A stretch of DNA of 64,000 bases from Mesostigma viride (Eukaryota > Streptophyta > Mesostigmatophyceae > Mesostigmatales > Mesostigmataceae). The translations under genes and the position numbers were made by a program. The stretch's first letter is position 1. Every line of letters begins with the position of its first letter. Positions 32,119 to 43,829 of the stretch are shown here, one piece after another. The stretch is taken from NCBI GenBank assembly GCA_009746045.1, contig RPFO01000392.1, positions 920,627-984,626 of the forward strand. The letters are read 5' to 3'. The notes beneath the pieces are model-generated. The model did no database searches and was not told the DNA's origin. It was given only the letters and a program-made list of their open reading frames with translations.

Positions 32119-33510
32119 GCAACAGGGGCATGCAATAGGGCTCTTTGGGCCATCCTAGCTCTGGACCGAGTGCCACCAGCGTTTATTGCTGCCATTCGCC
32201 GACTGTATGAGGGCTCACAGGCAGTAGTGCGGACTGCGGAAGGCACCACCCCACCGGCCATTCCCCCTTCACCACGGGGTGTGGCAAGGTTGTGTCCTGT
32301 CCCCATACCTGTTCATTATTGTCGTGGACCACGTCATGCGCCAGGCACATGCGCGCTTTACTGCTCTTAAGGGGTTCGAGCCAGGCTTGGACATCCTTAA
32401 CGAGCGTGGGCACGGCGGGGTTAGCACGGGTTAGGTACCGCCTGGCTGATCTGTGATTTATGCGGACGACATGCACCACCCTCATCGCGCGCCCCGAGCA
32501 CATTCAGACCTGGCTGGACTGTCTGGGCCTGCATGGAGGCGAGGGCGGCACCTGGGGTTGGAGATTAGTGTCAAAACTGAGGCGATTGTGATTGGGGCCT
32601 CCAGTCGTCCACCGCTGACGCGCCTGCTCGATGGGACGGAGGTCCCATTCCGCGACCGCTTCAAACTATTGGGGAGCATGCTCCCTGACACCGCCGATGA
32701 TGTGGACGTCCGCATTGGCCTGACCTGGGCTAGGCTTCGTTCGCTCAACACCTACTGGCGCTCAAAGGGCCTGGTGGACGAGCACCGCAAGCGCATGCTC
32801 TTCAAGGTCGATCCTCGTCCTCACGGTGCTCACGTATGGCGCCGAGGCGTGGACACTCACGGCAACACTGGCAGCTATAAGCTAGACGGCACGGCCACCA
32901 GGATGCTTCGACAGGTCCTGAACGTCGGGTTTTCTCAGCGTAGGTCATTAGAGTCTTTGTATCACGGTATATGCCTCGCATTTCGGATGAGATTAGGCGC
33001 AGCGTAGGATAGCATTTGTAGGACATCTTGCTCGCACCAGCCAGGTCGACACCGCCCTTGGTCTGGCCGGTCCCCAGCGGCTCGGCTAACCAGGGCGGCA
33101 TATTTTGACCTGCATGGCCTGGCCCCAAGAACATTCCTAAAAGGGTAGGGAAACATGCCATGACCTATTATACCCAGATGTTGCTGGACGACCTAGTGGT
33201 CCCAGCAGCCCAGTTTTAGTACCGCATCCGGCCTCTCTCTTCCTTCTCTGGACTGCCATGCAGGACAAGAAGCGGTGGCAGAAGATTGTCAAGGCCCACA
33301 CGCCAGCCCCTGTGGGCAAGCCGCCTCCCCCCAAGAGGCGGAGCCGTTTTGATGAGTAGCGTAGATAGGCTTTTCTAGACTAGATATAGCTTAGAGTTAG
33401 GTTAGTTCGATTACGCGGCTTCCTCCACTCCACCCATCCCGAACCTGGAATATGTGCTACATGACCTCCCAACGGACAGGCATGTTATAATTTAATTTAA
33501 TTTATTAGGG
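32119..33510 (+). pseudogene. LINE reverse transcriptase (palm and C-terminal region), 5'-truncated
   Basis: Encodes in broken frames LDRVPPAFIAAIRRLYEGSQ, a region equivalent to G-V-RQGCPLSPYLF (about 32275-32330), a YADDM-type catalytic box (about 32457), KTEAIVIGAS, FKLLGSMLPDTADDVDVRI, VLTYGAEAWTL-like and GHLARTSQVDTAL. The basic C-terminus DKKRWQKIVKAHTPAPVGKP stops at 33357. The 3' UTR ends at an inexact stem-loop at about 33467 with a TTTAATTTAATT tail. This is the most informative RT copy in the window. Indels make it inactive. Clade placement (RTE/CR1/L1 side) needs a tree. Confidence 0.8.
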
Positions 33511-33595
33511 GCATAATATGGCCAGGGTACGTCAAGTCGTCGTCTGCATGCTGCATGCAGCGTGTAGGGAAGTCCCCGAGAGGTTCTTGCGGCAT
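33511..33595 (-). pseudogene. ORF1 fragment left of TTAA element copy 3
   Basis: Minus strand resembles the ORF1 stretch LKCRKKLSET, ending at the TTAA insertion. The continuation is at 35400. Confidence 0.55.
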
Positions 33596-35399
33596 TTAAC
33601 CCCTAAATGGTCTGGCTGCCGATTTTCCGCCTAAAACTGAGTTACAGCCGACACGTCGGCCCCTTCTCGGGGGACCAAATGCCGCGAAAACTATTGAGAA
33701 TTAGGAAAAGTTTAGCTGAGAAGATCGAAAGTTTATAATTTTCCTCACAGCATGGTACTAGGGTTTGCATACTTCTGACAAAGTTATAGAGGTGTTCTGG
33801 CCGGTCAAAGTACAAGGGGTCAGGGTACTTTTTCACGTACAACGTGCATTCCGGAAAACGACGACCTGGCCATGGCGGCTTGCGCCCACGCATGGCATTT
33901 ACGTTTGCGTTCGAATTTTCTGACCAAACTCAGGAAATTGATTTTATACGTCCTAAAGATGATACAGGCCAATTTTTGGGTCGCGGGAATGCCATTTGAT
34001 AGGTGTCGGCAGCGTTCTTGCTGGAAAAAACTGCGATCAGGCCGGACGATAGAAACGTTGACAGCAATACCTTTCCGGCGTATTTTAAAGGATATATTGG
34101 TTTCTTTGTACTTTTTATGATACATAGTAGTCGTAAACGTGCAAGGGTGGCCAGAATTCGCCGAATCCAGCGACCATGCTGCACAACTTTGGTGTGCCGA
34201 AATGCGCCATTTTGCGGCCACCGCCTGGGCCAAGGTAACGCAATCTATGCCTGGTAAAGCTTAAGCATCGTTTTCCTATCGATGTTTGACGTTTATATAT
34301 ACGTTCTAGCTTGTGTAGCACATTCTTTTTGCATTATTCATGCTCTTTCTTGACCCTGGCCTGGCCCCTTTCTAAAACACCCTTCTTAGATGCTTCCCTC
34401 AGTCAGTTGACCTGCCACAGGGTGATGGTGATAAGTTTTAGAGGCTGTATGGGTTTGAATACCTCCATATATGTTTGTTATACATTTCCCACACACATAT
34501 TGCATGAGTGTGAGGCAGTTGGCTGGTCTCTGTGGCATCATCAAGCATGTAACCGGTGAGTAGAAGCTTCCCATTGTCAGCATGTGCCACCAGGTGTGCT
34601 GGCCATCACCTGGCAAGCTATAGCAGCTTAGGCCTAGTTTATCCTTGCTAGGGCAAGCTGAAATAGGCTTAAAATCACTAGTTTGTTGGTGGCTGCCTCC
34701 TAGAATGCATGCCTTGCGTAGGGTATCCGTACCACGTTACCTACGTGCATGGACAAGGTGGCACCTGCACATAGGTGCCATGTAAGGGCAGTGTGATGAT
34801 GCAGTTATGTTTCCCCATCATTGTGGAAGGGAAATGTATTGTGTGGCATGGTTGGGGGCCATATTAGTAGGTATTAGTAGGTAGTATGCCCACTCCTACC
34901 CCCTTGGTTGCTTTTTACCAACGGTACCCCTATGGGCTGTACTGGGTGTAACTGCTGGTATACCCACCCAAATGATGACCCCAATGGCTCAAACTGTTCA
35001 GCAACTAATTGTTTATCATCCCTGAAGTGGTAGGTGCCTAGCTCTTACAACATAATTCAAAATGCACATTCTACCAAAAATGAAAACGCTCGTCTTGACC
35101 CCCCTGACTTTGACGGCAGTTATACATGGCCTACCCTGCATATATGTAAGGTTTCTTCAGGGTTATTCTCCCAGTCATCGGTTTTTTCCTTATGTTGCAT
35201 GCCTATCTCACCTTCGTAATCTATCATTCTCAATGAATATATGTAAGGTTGTGATATACCAACCCGAAGGGCAACTCATGGACATGCTTGGCCCCCAAGG
35301 ACAGCCATTGGATATGGGTGGGTTGGATGGCATCTGGTTTGCAAAATTGTGAAGTTACAGCCGATGCATCGGCAGTATTTCTGCCCATTTAGGGGTTAA
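33596..35399 (+). mobile_element. TTAA-target DNA element, copy 3
   Basis: Element 33600-35395 (1796 bp) with TTAA at 33596-33599 and 35396-35399 and ends CCCCTAAATGG/CCATTTAGGGG. It is nearly identical to copy 1 except for an 85-bp insertion at 35152-35236. It is inserted in another ORF1 copy at GCGGCATTTAA, a site different from that of copy 1. The intact equivalent (GCGGCATTTAAGGAACGCC) is visible at about 28917. Confidence 0.9.
35152..35236. mobile_element. 85-bp micro-insertion inside TTAA element copy 3
   Basis: Flanked by a perfect 12-bp duplication ATATATGTAAGG (35140-35151 and 35237-35248). It is absent from copies 1 and 2. Its size and duplication fit a severely 5'-truncated LINE or SINE. 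Its family is not otherwise seen here. Confidence 0.75.
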
Positions 35400-36344
35400 A
35401 CAACAGCAGCTTATCCGCCATGTACTTAAAAGTTAAAGGTGAGGAGCACGGCCGGGCCGGGCCGGGCCAGCCTTACCCCACGCGCGGGGAACGTGGACGC
35501 AGCCGATCGACATCCGCGCGCAGCTCACCAGCTAGCTAGTGAGTTGCATGGGGGCCAGCAAGATTGTCGCGCTTAAACGCTATATATGGCAAGAGACTCC
35601 GAGTTCTCACCTGCCGGCTTGTCAAAGTGCTTGACGATGACATTGTTGTGGCTGCGCTGGGTGAGGCCAGAAATAGAGGTGGATATGATGCTCAGTCATC
35701 TGAGCTGTCCTCTACTGAAATGGCCCAGACAATGCGGTAGTGTAGCGGCGCTCCGTATCTAGCTCAGGGGTGAATAATAACCTCCACCGGACTAATTCTA
35801 CCCTCCATGCTAGCAATGGGCCGTGGGGCCTGTGGGGATAAAACAGGAGCATGCCCCTCAGGAAGGTGCATATCGCAGACGGCAGCCCATTTCTCCTAAT
35901 TGTCTCATCATGCGGGCGCGGATATAGTCCCAGAAGGCAGAAGCCCGGCCTGCATCCTTTGAAAGCAGTTGTGTCACATATAGGTCCGGGTCGCACTGCG
36001 TCGGTACATGGCGCGCGAGAAAGTTTGCCAGTGGGTTGCATGCGACTGTCCAGATGAGGGGAACCGTTCTGCCAATTAAAGGAGGAGGTGTCTACCTGGT
36101 TGGCCCACCCGTCCTCCCGCCGGCAGGCGGGGCCGGCCCACAACATCAGTATCACGTCAATCCGGCCGGCTTCGCTCCAAAGTGTCCGCGGAAATTCCAG
36201 GGAAATTTTGACGAAATTCGGTGCGCGCGGGAGTCGGGAGATGTTGAGTGCACATTGCATTGCGAAGGCTATTGAATTGAATTGCATTGGAACATAATAA
36301 CTCCGTTGCCCAGAGTATATAGTAGCACATATCCCTGAGAACAT
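35400..36344 (-). pseudogene. decayed ORF1 and type-C LINE fragments
   Basis: 35400-35690 keeps ORF1 words on the minus strand, with CCCCGCGCGTGGGG- and CACTTTGACAAGCCGGCAGG-type sequence. 35690-36120 matches the type-C LINE C-terminus and RT end seen at 15100-15500. About 36275-36330 contains an (AATTC)n-like tail and stem-loop. Frames are heavily broken. Confidence 0.5.
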
Positions 36345-36976
36345 ACCCCTCGACCACCGCGGCCCCAGCGACTCCAGAAGCCCCAGCCTATAGGGGAATA
36401 CAGCAGCAGTAGTGTAGATCTAGAATAGTTAGACAGTGGCCTTGTACATGCCCGCCTACTACAGGCACTAGCTATACCAGCTGAGGCCTAGCCTTTTTAG
36501 TCATGTACATGTGTGCCTATGATGAGCCACCCTCCAGCTAGATGATGCCTAGCTTTATTTAATTATGCAGTGCCCATGCAGGGAGTCACTCTCTGCTGAC
36601 AAGCCATGCCCTAGCTCTTGTATAGCTATCTATGCTGATCTTCCCCACCTACTGATGACGGGCTCCCCTTAGCTGGGTGTTGCCCGAGACTCTGGGTGGT
36701 GCAGGTGCCCTAGTACACCTAGAGCAAGTGTTGTTTACATTCCCACCCTTGCAGGAAGTAGCTTAGAATGTATTATATAGGCCATATGCCCCTTCTCTGG
36801 GCTATGTGCTACAGATACTCCCAACGGAGTTATGTTCCTAATTAATTAATCAACTAATCCCCAGGTGAGAAGGGGCAAATGGCTTTTAACGCACTCTGGG
36901 CTACTTCCTGCAAGAATAGGGTGTAATGTAAACTACACCTGCTCTGGGTGCACAAAGTGCACCTGCACGCCACTAT
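36340..36976. repeat. ORF1-only 3' UTR remnants, tail-to-tail
   Basis: 36370-36850 is an inverted match to the 3' UTR at 17340-17740, ending in ATACTCCCAACGGAGTTATG (about 36822) and (TTAA)n. From 36862 the 3' UTR of the outer element (39193-41480) runs in the other direction. The two tails abut. Confidence 0.55.
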
Positions 36977-39192
36977 TAATTAATTATAATTAATTAAACA
37001 CGTGCTCCCGTTGGGGAGTCACGGAGCACCGAAGTGCTTTTAATCCCTGTGTGTGCACAACAGGAGAAAGGGCAGAGACCCCCAGTCTCCTTCATGCCTA
37101 AGGCATGCCACATGCAGCTGCATTCGGGCACGCTAGCTATAAACAGACACGCTAACGATTCGGCAATCTGTGGGTGCAATAAGACGTACCCATGTGAGTA
37201 TGGCATAACAGGGAGCGTGGGCAAGTAATCTGATCATAGCCAGGGGCGTAGCATGGCTGTACAAGGACTATAAGCTAAGGCTATGGCTGCATGGTTGTGT
37301 ACCGTGCGTGAGCGGCGCACGTGACTAGGTATGTTGGCACAGCTAGGCAAACATTCTAAGCATGGCTGCCATAGCGGCAGTGACTACCTATGGATACAAG
37401 CTAGGGCTATTAGGCAAGCTATTCTATAGCCCGCTGGGGGCGTCCACATGCATCGATTGTGGTTGATCATCAGGTCCCCGCCGGCCCCTCCAGTACACCT
37501 TGGGCTTCTGGGGGTCCTGCTTGTGGCGGAGGTATTACGGCCACAGGTCGCGTCGCTGCATGCTGCTGCTGAGCGGGGGTCAGGTCGTCGTCCAGCGTCC
37601 AGGTGAGGTCGTGCAACCGCTTGCGACGAGAGAGGAACCGCTGCTTGTCCTCACGCCCGAGTTTTTCTAATGAGATTAGCATAGTACTCCGTGACATGCC
37701 GTTTGCGCATGACACGCAAGTACTTACTTACTTACTTACCTCACGGGAGGGCCGGGAACTGAGGTGAGCAGGACTGGTGGGGGAGCCGCCTTATCCCGTG
37801 AGTGGGGAAGGCGGTGGTGACCCATGCAGTTCTACCTCACCGACCAGGCCGGCCCATGAGGGTAAGGAGCTGGTCCTTATATAAGCTCGTCCGGGCAACC
37901 TTGGGAGGTTGACGTCTCACCGGCCTGGCTTAATTCTGGGGGAAACGACGCAGCACCACCCGGCAGTCGCGGCGGGCGCGGTCGGTGGCCTCCCGTTGTT
38001 GTGCCTGGCGCCAGAAGGTCTTCAAGCTCCTGGAGCTTCGTAGCGATGGCGTCGGTGGTGGAGGTGGTCGCTGCCCGGCCGGCCGCAGCAGGTCCGCGTA
38101 ACGGAGAGGGGCGGGAGGTCACCATGCATCCAGCCGGGGTGGCTGGGATGCGATGGTGGCCGTCTGCTCCGCTATCTTTAATTGCATGGGACCTGTGAGG
38201 CCAGGGCCTCGGTGTGGGCGGTGATGGCTTCAAGCTTCTTCATGAGCTAGCACGCCGCACTTGCCCTCCACCTGGTTTAGGCCGAGAGACAAGTGCAGCG
38301 TGTGTCTCAGATGCCTGCGCCGCAGTGTGCAGGGCCGTGAACTGGGGTTGGATCGAGCTTGTGGACGACCTTGGTTTCCACATATTGGAGACCCGGGCCT
38401 CGGCCACCGTGTTGAGCGTCGTGTTCAGCGAGGTCAGCTTCTCGGCCAACGGCCAGGTCACGTGCTCCTCCAGCACTGCTCGGGTGTCCTCCTTGCAGAG
38501 GGAGGAAGCCGAGGTGGCGCTGTCGGCCGCGCAGGCTGGGCTGGCCGGCCGGTGCGGAGCTGAGCGATGATGGCGGCTTCAGTGAGCTGGAATTTTGGCT
38601 GCACAGGATAGCGAGGCGCAGGGTATGCACGTCGTGGAGGATGGGCCCGCCGTGCCCCATGAGCTTGCCTTAAGTTGCTAAGAACTTGACTATTTCGGAG
38701 CAGTCGTCCTTCGTCAGGGCCAGCCAGGCGCTGAAAGAAAAGAAGTCGTGGCTTGGGAGGTGGTGGCTCCATTTGTTTTCGTGGCAGCCTGGTTTCTTGG
38801 GCTCTGGTGAGGCGCTTGGCGATGGGTTTCCTGGCGGTGGGTTTGTGCCGGGCCCAGTCGGCTGGGCAACGACGATATCGATGGCGAGTGCAGGTTGGGC
38901 TGCATGGGAGCCGCCGGAAAGCTCCTTTTCCAAACTCGATCCGTTAATTTTGCTTTTTGGGTCGTCATAGCTGCTTGTCACGTGAGTAACTTTGTTTGGC
39001 ATGCAATACTGCGTTTCAGCCGTAACCGATTATACTGGCGTGTGCGTTTGAAAAAAACGCATCGAATGCAAGTGGTCTGACCGAATTTGGGGCTCAGACG
39101 CAAAAGACCTGAGCTCCGCCGTCAGCCATAATATGATACTGCCGTCAGCCATTTTCGTTGTTTTGGCCCTCAGCTGGATTGATGGATACACA
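36977..39192 (-). mobile_element. ORF1-only retroelement, apparently full length, nested
   Basis: 2216 bp flanked by TGCACGCCACTAT (36964-36976) and TGCACACCACTAT (39193-39205), a 13-bp duplication with one mismatch. Minus-strand order: 5' UTR matching 30100-30200, decayed ORF1 (39002 to about 37470, start MPNKVTHVTSSYDD, end with LSRRKRLHDLTWTLD and DLTPAQQQ), 3' UTR, stem-loop CTCCCCAACGGGAG (about 37008) and an AT tail. A type-C tail is inserted at about 37660-37745. The insertion lies in the 3' UTR of another element of the same family. Confidence 0.75.
37660..37745 (-). mobile_element. type-C LINE tail micro-insertion in ORF1
   Basis: About 75 bp comprising CTAATGAGATTAGCATAGTA, TCCGTGACATGCC and (ACTT)n, set between two CCTCACG words that form a probable 7-bp duplication. 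It splits the ORF1 segment at DKQRFLSRRKRL. Confidence 0.65.
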
Positions 39193-41480
39193 TGCACACC
39201 ACTATATGACTATCCTATAGCACCTACCGAAAGGCGCTGGCATAGGGGGGGGAGATCATCATGGCTATGCAAAGGCTAGTAGGGCATGGCCTCTCATCAG
39301 AGAGTGACTCGAGATCTGTAGTACTTATTAGGCAGGGCTGAGCTAAATTCTTAATGCATCATCCATGAGGGTCCCACCATTGTATATAGGCAGGGCATGG
39401 CTACATTCTTAATGCATCATCCATGGGGGCCATGTTATGGGCGCACAAGCGCTCGTGTGGGCCACGTGGTATAGGCTAATAAGCCTTACCGTACACTACT
39501 GCACTAGATTCCCTAGACTGGGGCATGGCAGGGGGCCGGTGCCTGCCAGGGCTTGTGGTCGACGTGGATGACGTCCCCCCGCCAGTATACCGGTTTCCCC
39601 CCTGCATGATGCGCTGTGCCGGAGCTGGAGGTAGGTCGGCCATCTGATATAGCTTGCGTCGCCGTTGTTGCTGGGCCAGGGTCAGGTCCTCGTCCAGCGT
39701 GTACATAGCGCGAGTCCTCCTCGAGAGCTTATTGCGGTTTTTAAGAAACAACAGCTTGTCCGCCATATATACTTAATGATTGGATTGCTCTTTTCGCGGA
39801 CCTCAACGCCCAGGGACGTGCGTGGCTGTTCTCGCTTTCCTTGCGGAGTGTGGGCTCGGCGTACCTTCGTGCTCTTCCCATGGCCCCCCCATTCGCCTTG
39901 GCTCCCAGCCACTACTCGGTGGCGCTGCGGCACCAGCTATTTGCCCCGCAGCCTCTTGTTCCGGCCGGGCGGCCTTGTGGTAGCTGTGGGCAGCCGCTGG
40001 ATCCCACGGGAACTCACTACCTTTCCTGCATGGGGGGCCAACAGAATCAGAATTGGTATTTGTATTTGCACACTGTCCTCCTGACGGTGGTGCTCGCCAT
40101 GATTCGGTCGGTTTTCCCCCACGCGAACATCCGGTCCGAGGATGCGGATGGCGCTGCCTTCTATTCCCCCAACCACCGGCCTGACATCGTGGTGCTGGAC
40201 TTTGAGGGGGGTGGCCGGCATCTGCTTATCGACGTTTCGGTGGCGCGGCCCTTGGCTCTTAGCCACGTGGCTGGGGCCTCCCTCACGGCAGGTTACACGG
40301 CGGACCGGGCGGAGCGGGCCAAGCTCCTGCATGGCCTACGGCGACGTCGGGCACCATCGTGTGGTGCCCTTTGTCCTGGAGGAGTTTGGGGCCATGGGGC
40401 CCCTGACCTCCGCCTTCTTCAAGGAGTGTTGCCGGCTCCGGGAGGACCGGCTGGACCTGGAGGGCCAGCGGGCCTCATGGTCGGCGCGGACCTGGACGTC
40501 ATATTGGCGTCAGCGCTTGTCGGTGGCGCTGACTCGGGCCATGGCTGACATCATGCTCCGCCGTACGCGGGCTGATTTTGCGGTGCAGCAGGGCTATTAG
40601 GTTCCTCCCGTTAGGCGTTTCCATTGGTCTTATCGTAGTATAGAGATTTGACATGGCTCTGTATAGAGGTTTATAGCTGGGCGTTTGCTTTGGTTTGAGT
40701 GATTTCACTCTGCTGTAAGTAATTATATTATTAATATATACTTAAAGGTGAGGAGCAGGGGAGCCGGGCCAGCCTTACCCCGCGCGCGGGGACTAGGCGG
40801 GCAGCCGACATCGATCCGCAGCTCACTGAGACTGTGATGTGCATGGGGGCAAGAATGTAGCGCTTAAATGCCGTGAGAAGAGTCGCCCATCGAGGTCTCA
40901 TCTGCCAGCCGGTCCAAGTGCTTGACGATGACATTGTGGAGCCCTGCGCTCACTGGGTGCGGTCTGGGCCTCCTCGCGGAGGTCGAGGGCTTGTTGCTTG
41001 AGCTGTGCCGCGATGGTGGAGGTGGTGGTGGTGGAGTGGTGCTTGAGCAGGTCCGCCCAGGTCTGGGTGCATGGGAGGAGCATCGCTGGCCGGGCCAGCA
41101 GATGCCGGCTGGGCAGCGATGTCCTTCACCGCCTGGGTGGTGATGCCTGCGGCCCGCGCGGTGTTTTGCAAGCATTCGATGGCGATTGATGGCGTGGTCG
41201 TGGAGGCGCTGGTCGATGTCGTGGAGCTGGGTTTTCAATGTCGGCGGTGGAGGTGGAGGCGGCAGTGGAGGTGGAGGCGAGGAGGGTACGTGGAGGTGGA
41301 GGTGACGGTGGTGGAAATGTGAGGGAGCTCAGTAGCCAACGTGCCGGCCCATTGCTGCCACATCTGCGGCAAGGTGGGTCGCGTGCTGCTGGAGGGCCTC
41401 CGTACTGAGGATGGAGTGGAGTGTAGGTGCGGCCGGAGATGGATGGAGCCCAGATCTCGCCGTCAGACGTACTTTGTGAG
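39193..41480 (-). pseudogene. ORF1-only retroelement copy, interrupted by an R2-like LINE
   Basis: Minus-strand ORF1 pieces are 41480-40746 (AAQLKQQALDLREEAQ region, decayed) and 39776-39510 (MADKLLFLKNRNKLSRR, then YTLDEDLTLAQQQRRRKLYQ, then 3' UTR). They are separated by the insertion 39777-40733. Multiple indels are present. Confidence 0.7.
39777..40733 (+). mobile_element. 5'-truncated LINE with CCHC finger and restriction-like endonuclease domain
   Basis: Flanked by a perfect 12-bp duplication ATATATACTTAA (39765-39776 and 40734-40745). The main frame (about 39810-40345) encodes CGSCGQPLDPTGTHYLSC, a C-x2-C-x10-H-x4-C finger. It then encodes RPDIVVLDFEGGGRHLLIDV, matching the R/K-PD-x(n)-D core of PD-(D/E)XK nucleases found after the RT in R2/R4/CRE-type LINEs. 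One frameshift near 40335 leads to a second frame (VVPFVLEEFGAMGPLTSAFF, then WRQRLSVAL) ending at 40600. The 3' UTR is about 130 bp without poly(A). Confidence 0.8.
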
Positions 41481-42420
41481 GAGGGAGCAGAGAATCAGGC
41501 CGGTGCTGAAGGTCGGTGCGAAGGCTATGGTAGCCGGTGAAATTTACTGTGGCACGGATTACGTAGCCATTTCGTACGGGAATTCGCTATAGCACTTGTT
41601 CGATCCGCATGGATGTTAGAAAGTTTATTCTGCAAAAAAAAACGTTTGGAAACATTTTGTGTGTGTGTGTGTATGAGGGCAAACACGCAGCAGACTGTGG
41701 CCAGTTTCGCACGACGCGCGCAGCCTGCCCGCCGTCCGTCTTCCAGGTAAAAAATAGGACGGAGAAAACACGTCTCGTCGTATCCCCGTGGACACCATCT
41801 AATGATTCCTAACAACGTTTCGAAGAAACCCAGCAGATGAATTTCCTTATAATTTTGCGTTTCCATGTTGGACGCAATTTTCCCGAACAAGTCAGATTTA
41901 TAGGAGCGCTGACAGGGGCAACTATGCATGTCGTGGATTTCATCGCTTTTTTTACGCCATTGCTTGCAGCTTTATGACTTCCCTTGGGCGGAGCAGTACA
42001 TTGTCGACTGCATGAACTGCGGGCGCGGCTCGCTGCCGGCGTCTTAATTAGGTGTGCCCGAGGTGCGGGAGAGCCAACATCTACTGGTTCCAATCGTCGT
42101 AACCCGCTTTTTTATCGTCATAAACCGGCGTATTCAAGTGGATTAAGCGTCCCGCGACGGGCGAAAAGAATTCTCACCATGACGCCATGGCCTGAGGAGG
42201 CACTCCGAGAAGGACTTGGGCGGGCGGGCAAAGTAACACGCGACAATGCCAGGTACCCCGCCGGCGCACCCCCGCGTACAAGACAACGCGCACCGTTTCC
42301 CCGCTGGGCCCATCGCTGCCATTGCCGGGCGGCACATTGGGGAGGCGGCTACTTCTCCCTTTTTTGGTGCCTGTTGCACCATTTTGAACCCGTGACTTTC
42401 CCAACGGAGGAATGTTAATG
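41481..42420. other. region between retroelements and purine tract
   Basis: No gene confirmed. One candidate plus-strand terminal exon (41970-42047) follows a good acceptor (TTGCTTGCAG). It encodes 25 residues with a CMNC motif, then TAA. GC-rich sequence at 42140-42400 is open on the minus strand but matches no family. The missing 3' exons of the channel gene could be here, but no cyclic-nucleotide-binding motif was seen. Confidence 0.35.
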
Positions 42421-42477
42421 AATGAGTGGATGCATGCATGCATGCATGAATGAATGAACGGATGTATGAATTCAATG

Positions 42478-43829
42478 GCGGGTGGGCGGGAGGGAGGGAG
42501 GGAGGGAGGGAGGGAGGGAGGGAGGGAGGGAGGGAGGGAGGGAGGGAGGGAGGGAGGGAGGAGGGAGGGAGGATCGAGGGAGGGAGGGAGGGAGGGAGGG
42601 AGGGAGGGAGGGAGGGAGGGAGGGAGGAGGGAGGGAGGGAGGGAGGAGGAGGGAGGGAGGGAGGGAGGGAGGGAGGGAGGGAGGGAGGGAGGGAGGGAGG
42701 GAGGGAGGGAGGGAGGGAGGGAGGGAGGGAGGGAGGGAGGGAGGGAGGGAGGGAGGGAGGGAGGGAGGGAGGAGGGAGGGAGGGAGGGAGGGAGGGAGGA
42801 GGGAGGGAGGGAGGGAGGGAGGGAGGGAGGGAGGGAGGGAGGGAGGGAGGGAGGGAGGGAGGGAGGAGGGAGGGAGGGAGGGAGGGAGGGAGGGAGGGAG
42901 GGAGGGAGGAGGGAGGGAGGGAGGGAGGGAGGGAGGAGGAGGGAGGGAGGAGGGAGGGAGGAGGGAGGGAGGGAGGGAGGGAGGGAGGGAGGGAGGGAGG
43001 AGGGAGGGAGGGAGGGAGGGAGGGAGGAGGGAGGAGGGGAGGGAGGGAGGGAGGGAGGGAGGGGAGGGGAGGGAGGGGAGGGAGGGGAGGGGGAGGGGAG
43101 GGAGGGGAGGGGAGGGGAGGGAGGGGAGGGGAGGGAGGGGAGGGAGGGGAGGGGAGGGGAGAGGGAGGGAGGGGAGGGGAGGGAGGGAGGGAGGGGAGGG
43201 AGGGAGGGGAGGGGAGGGGAGGGGAGGGGAGGGAGGGAGGGAGGGGAGGGAGGGGAGGGGAGGGAGGGGAGGGGAGGGGAGGGAGGGGAGGGAGGGGAGG
43301 GGAGGGGAGGGGAGAGGGAGGGAGGGGAGGGAGGGGAGGGGAGGGGAGGGGAGGGGAGGGGAGGGGAGGGAGGGGAGGGGAGGGGAGGGGAGGGAGGAGG
43401 GAGGGGAGGGAGGGGAGGGAGGGAGGGGAGGGGAGGGGAGGGGAGGGAGGGGAGGGAGGGGAGGGGAGGGGAGGGAGGGGAGGGGAGGGAGGGGAGGGAG
43501 GGGAGGGGAGGGAGGGGAGGGGAGGAGGGGAGGGGAGAGGGAGGGAGGGGAGGGGAGGGAGGGGAGGGGAGGGAGGGGAGGGGAGGGGAGGGGAGGGGAG
43601 GGGAGGGGAGGGAGGGGAGGGAGGGAGGGAGGGGAGGGAGGGGAGGGAGGGAGGAGGGGAGGGAGGGGAGGGGAGGGAGGGAGGAGGGGAGGGAGGGAGG
43701 GAGGGAGGGGAGGGGAGGGGAGGGGAGGGGAGGGGAGGGAGGGGAGGGAGAGGGAGGAGGGAGGGAGGGGAGGGAGGGGAGGGAGGGGAGGGGAGGGGAG
43801 GGGAGGGGAGGGGAGGGGAAAGCGGTAAG
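42478..43829. repeat. 1.35-kb pure-purine tract, (GGGA)n and (GGGGA)n
   Basis: About 1.35 kb of G and A on the plus strand with almost no pyrimidine. The first half is mostly GGGA with GGA interruptions. The second half, from about 43035, is a mixture of GGGGA and GGGA. Such DNA can form triplex or G-quadruplex structures. The very long frames on both strands are composition artefacts. Confidence 0.97.
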
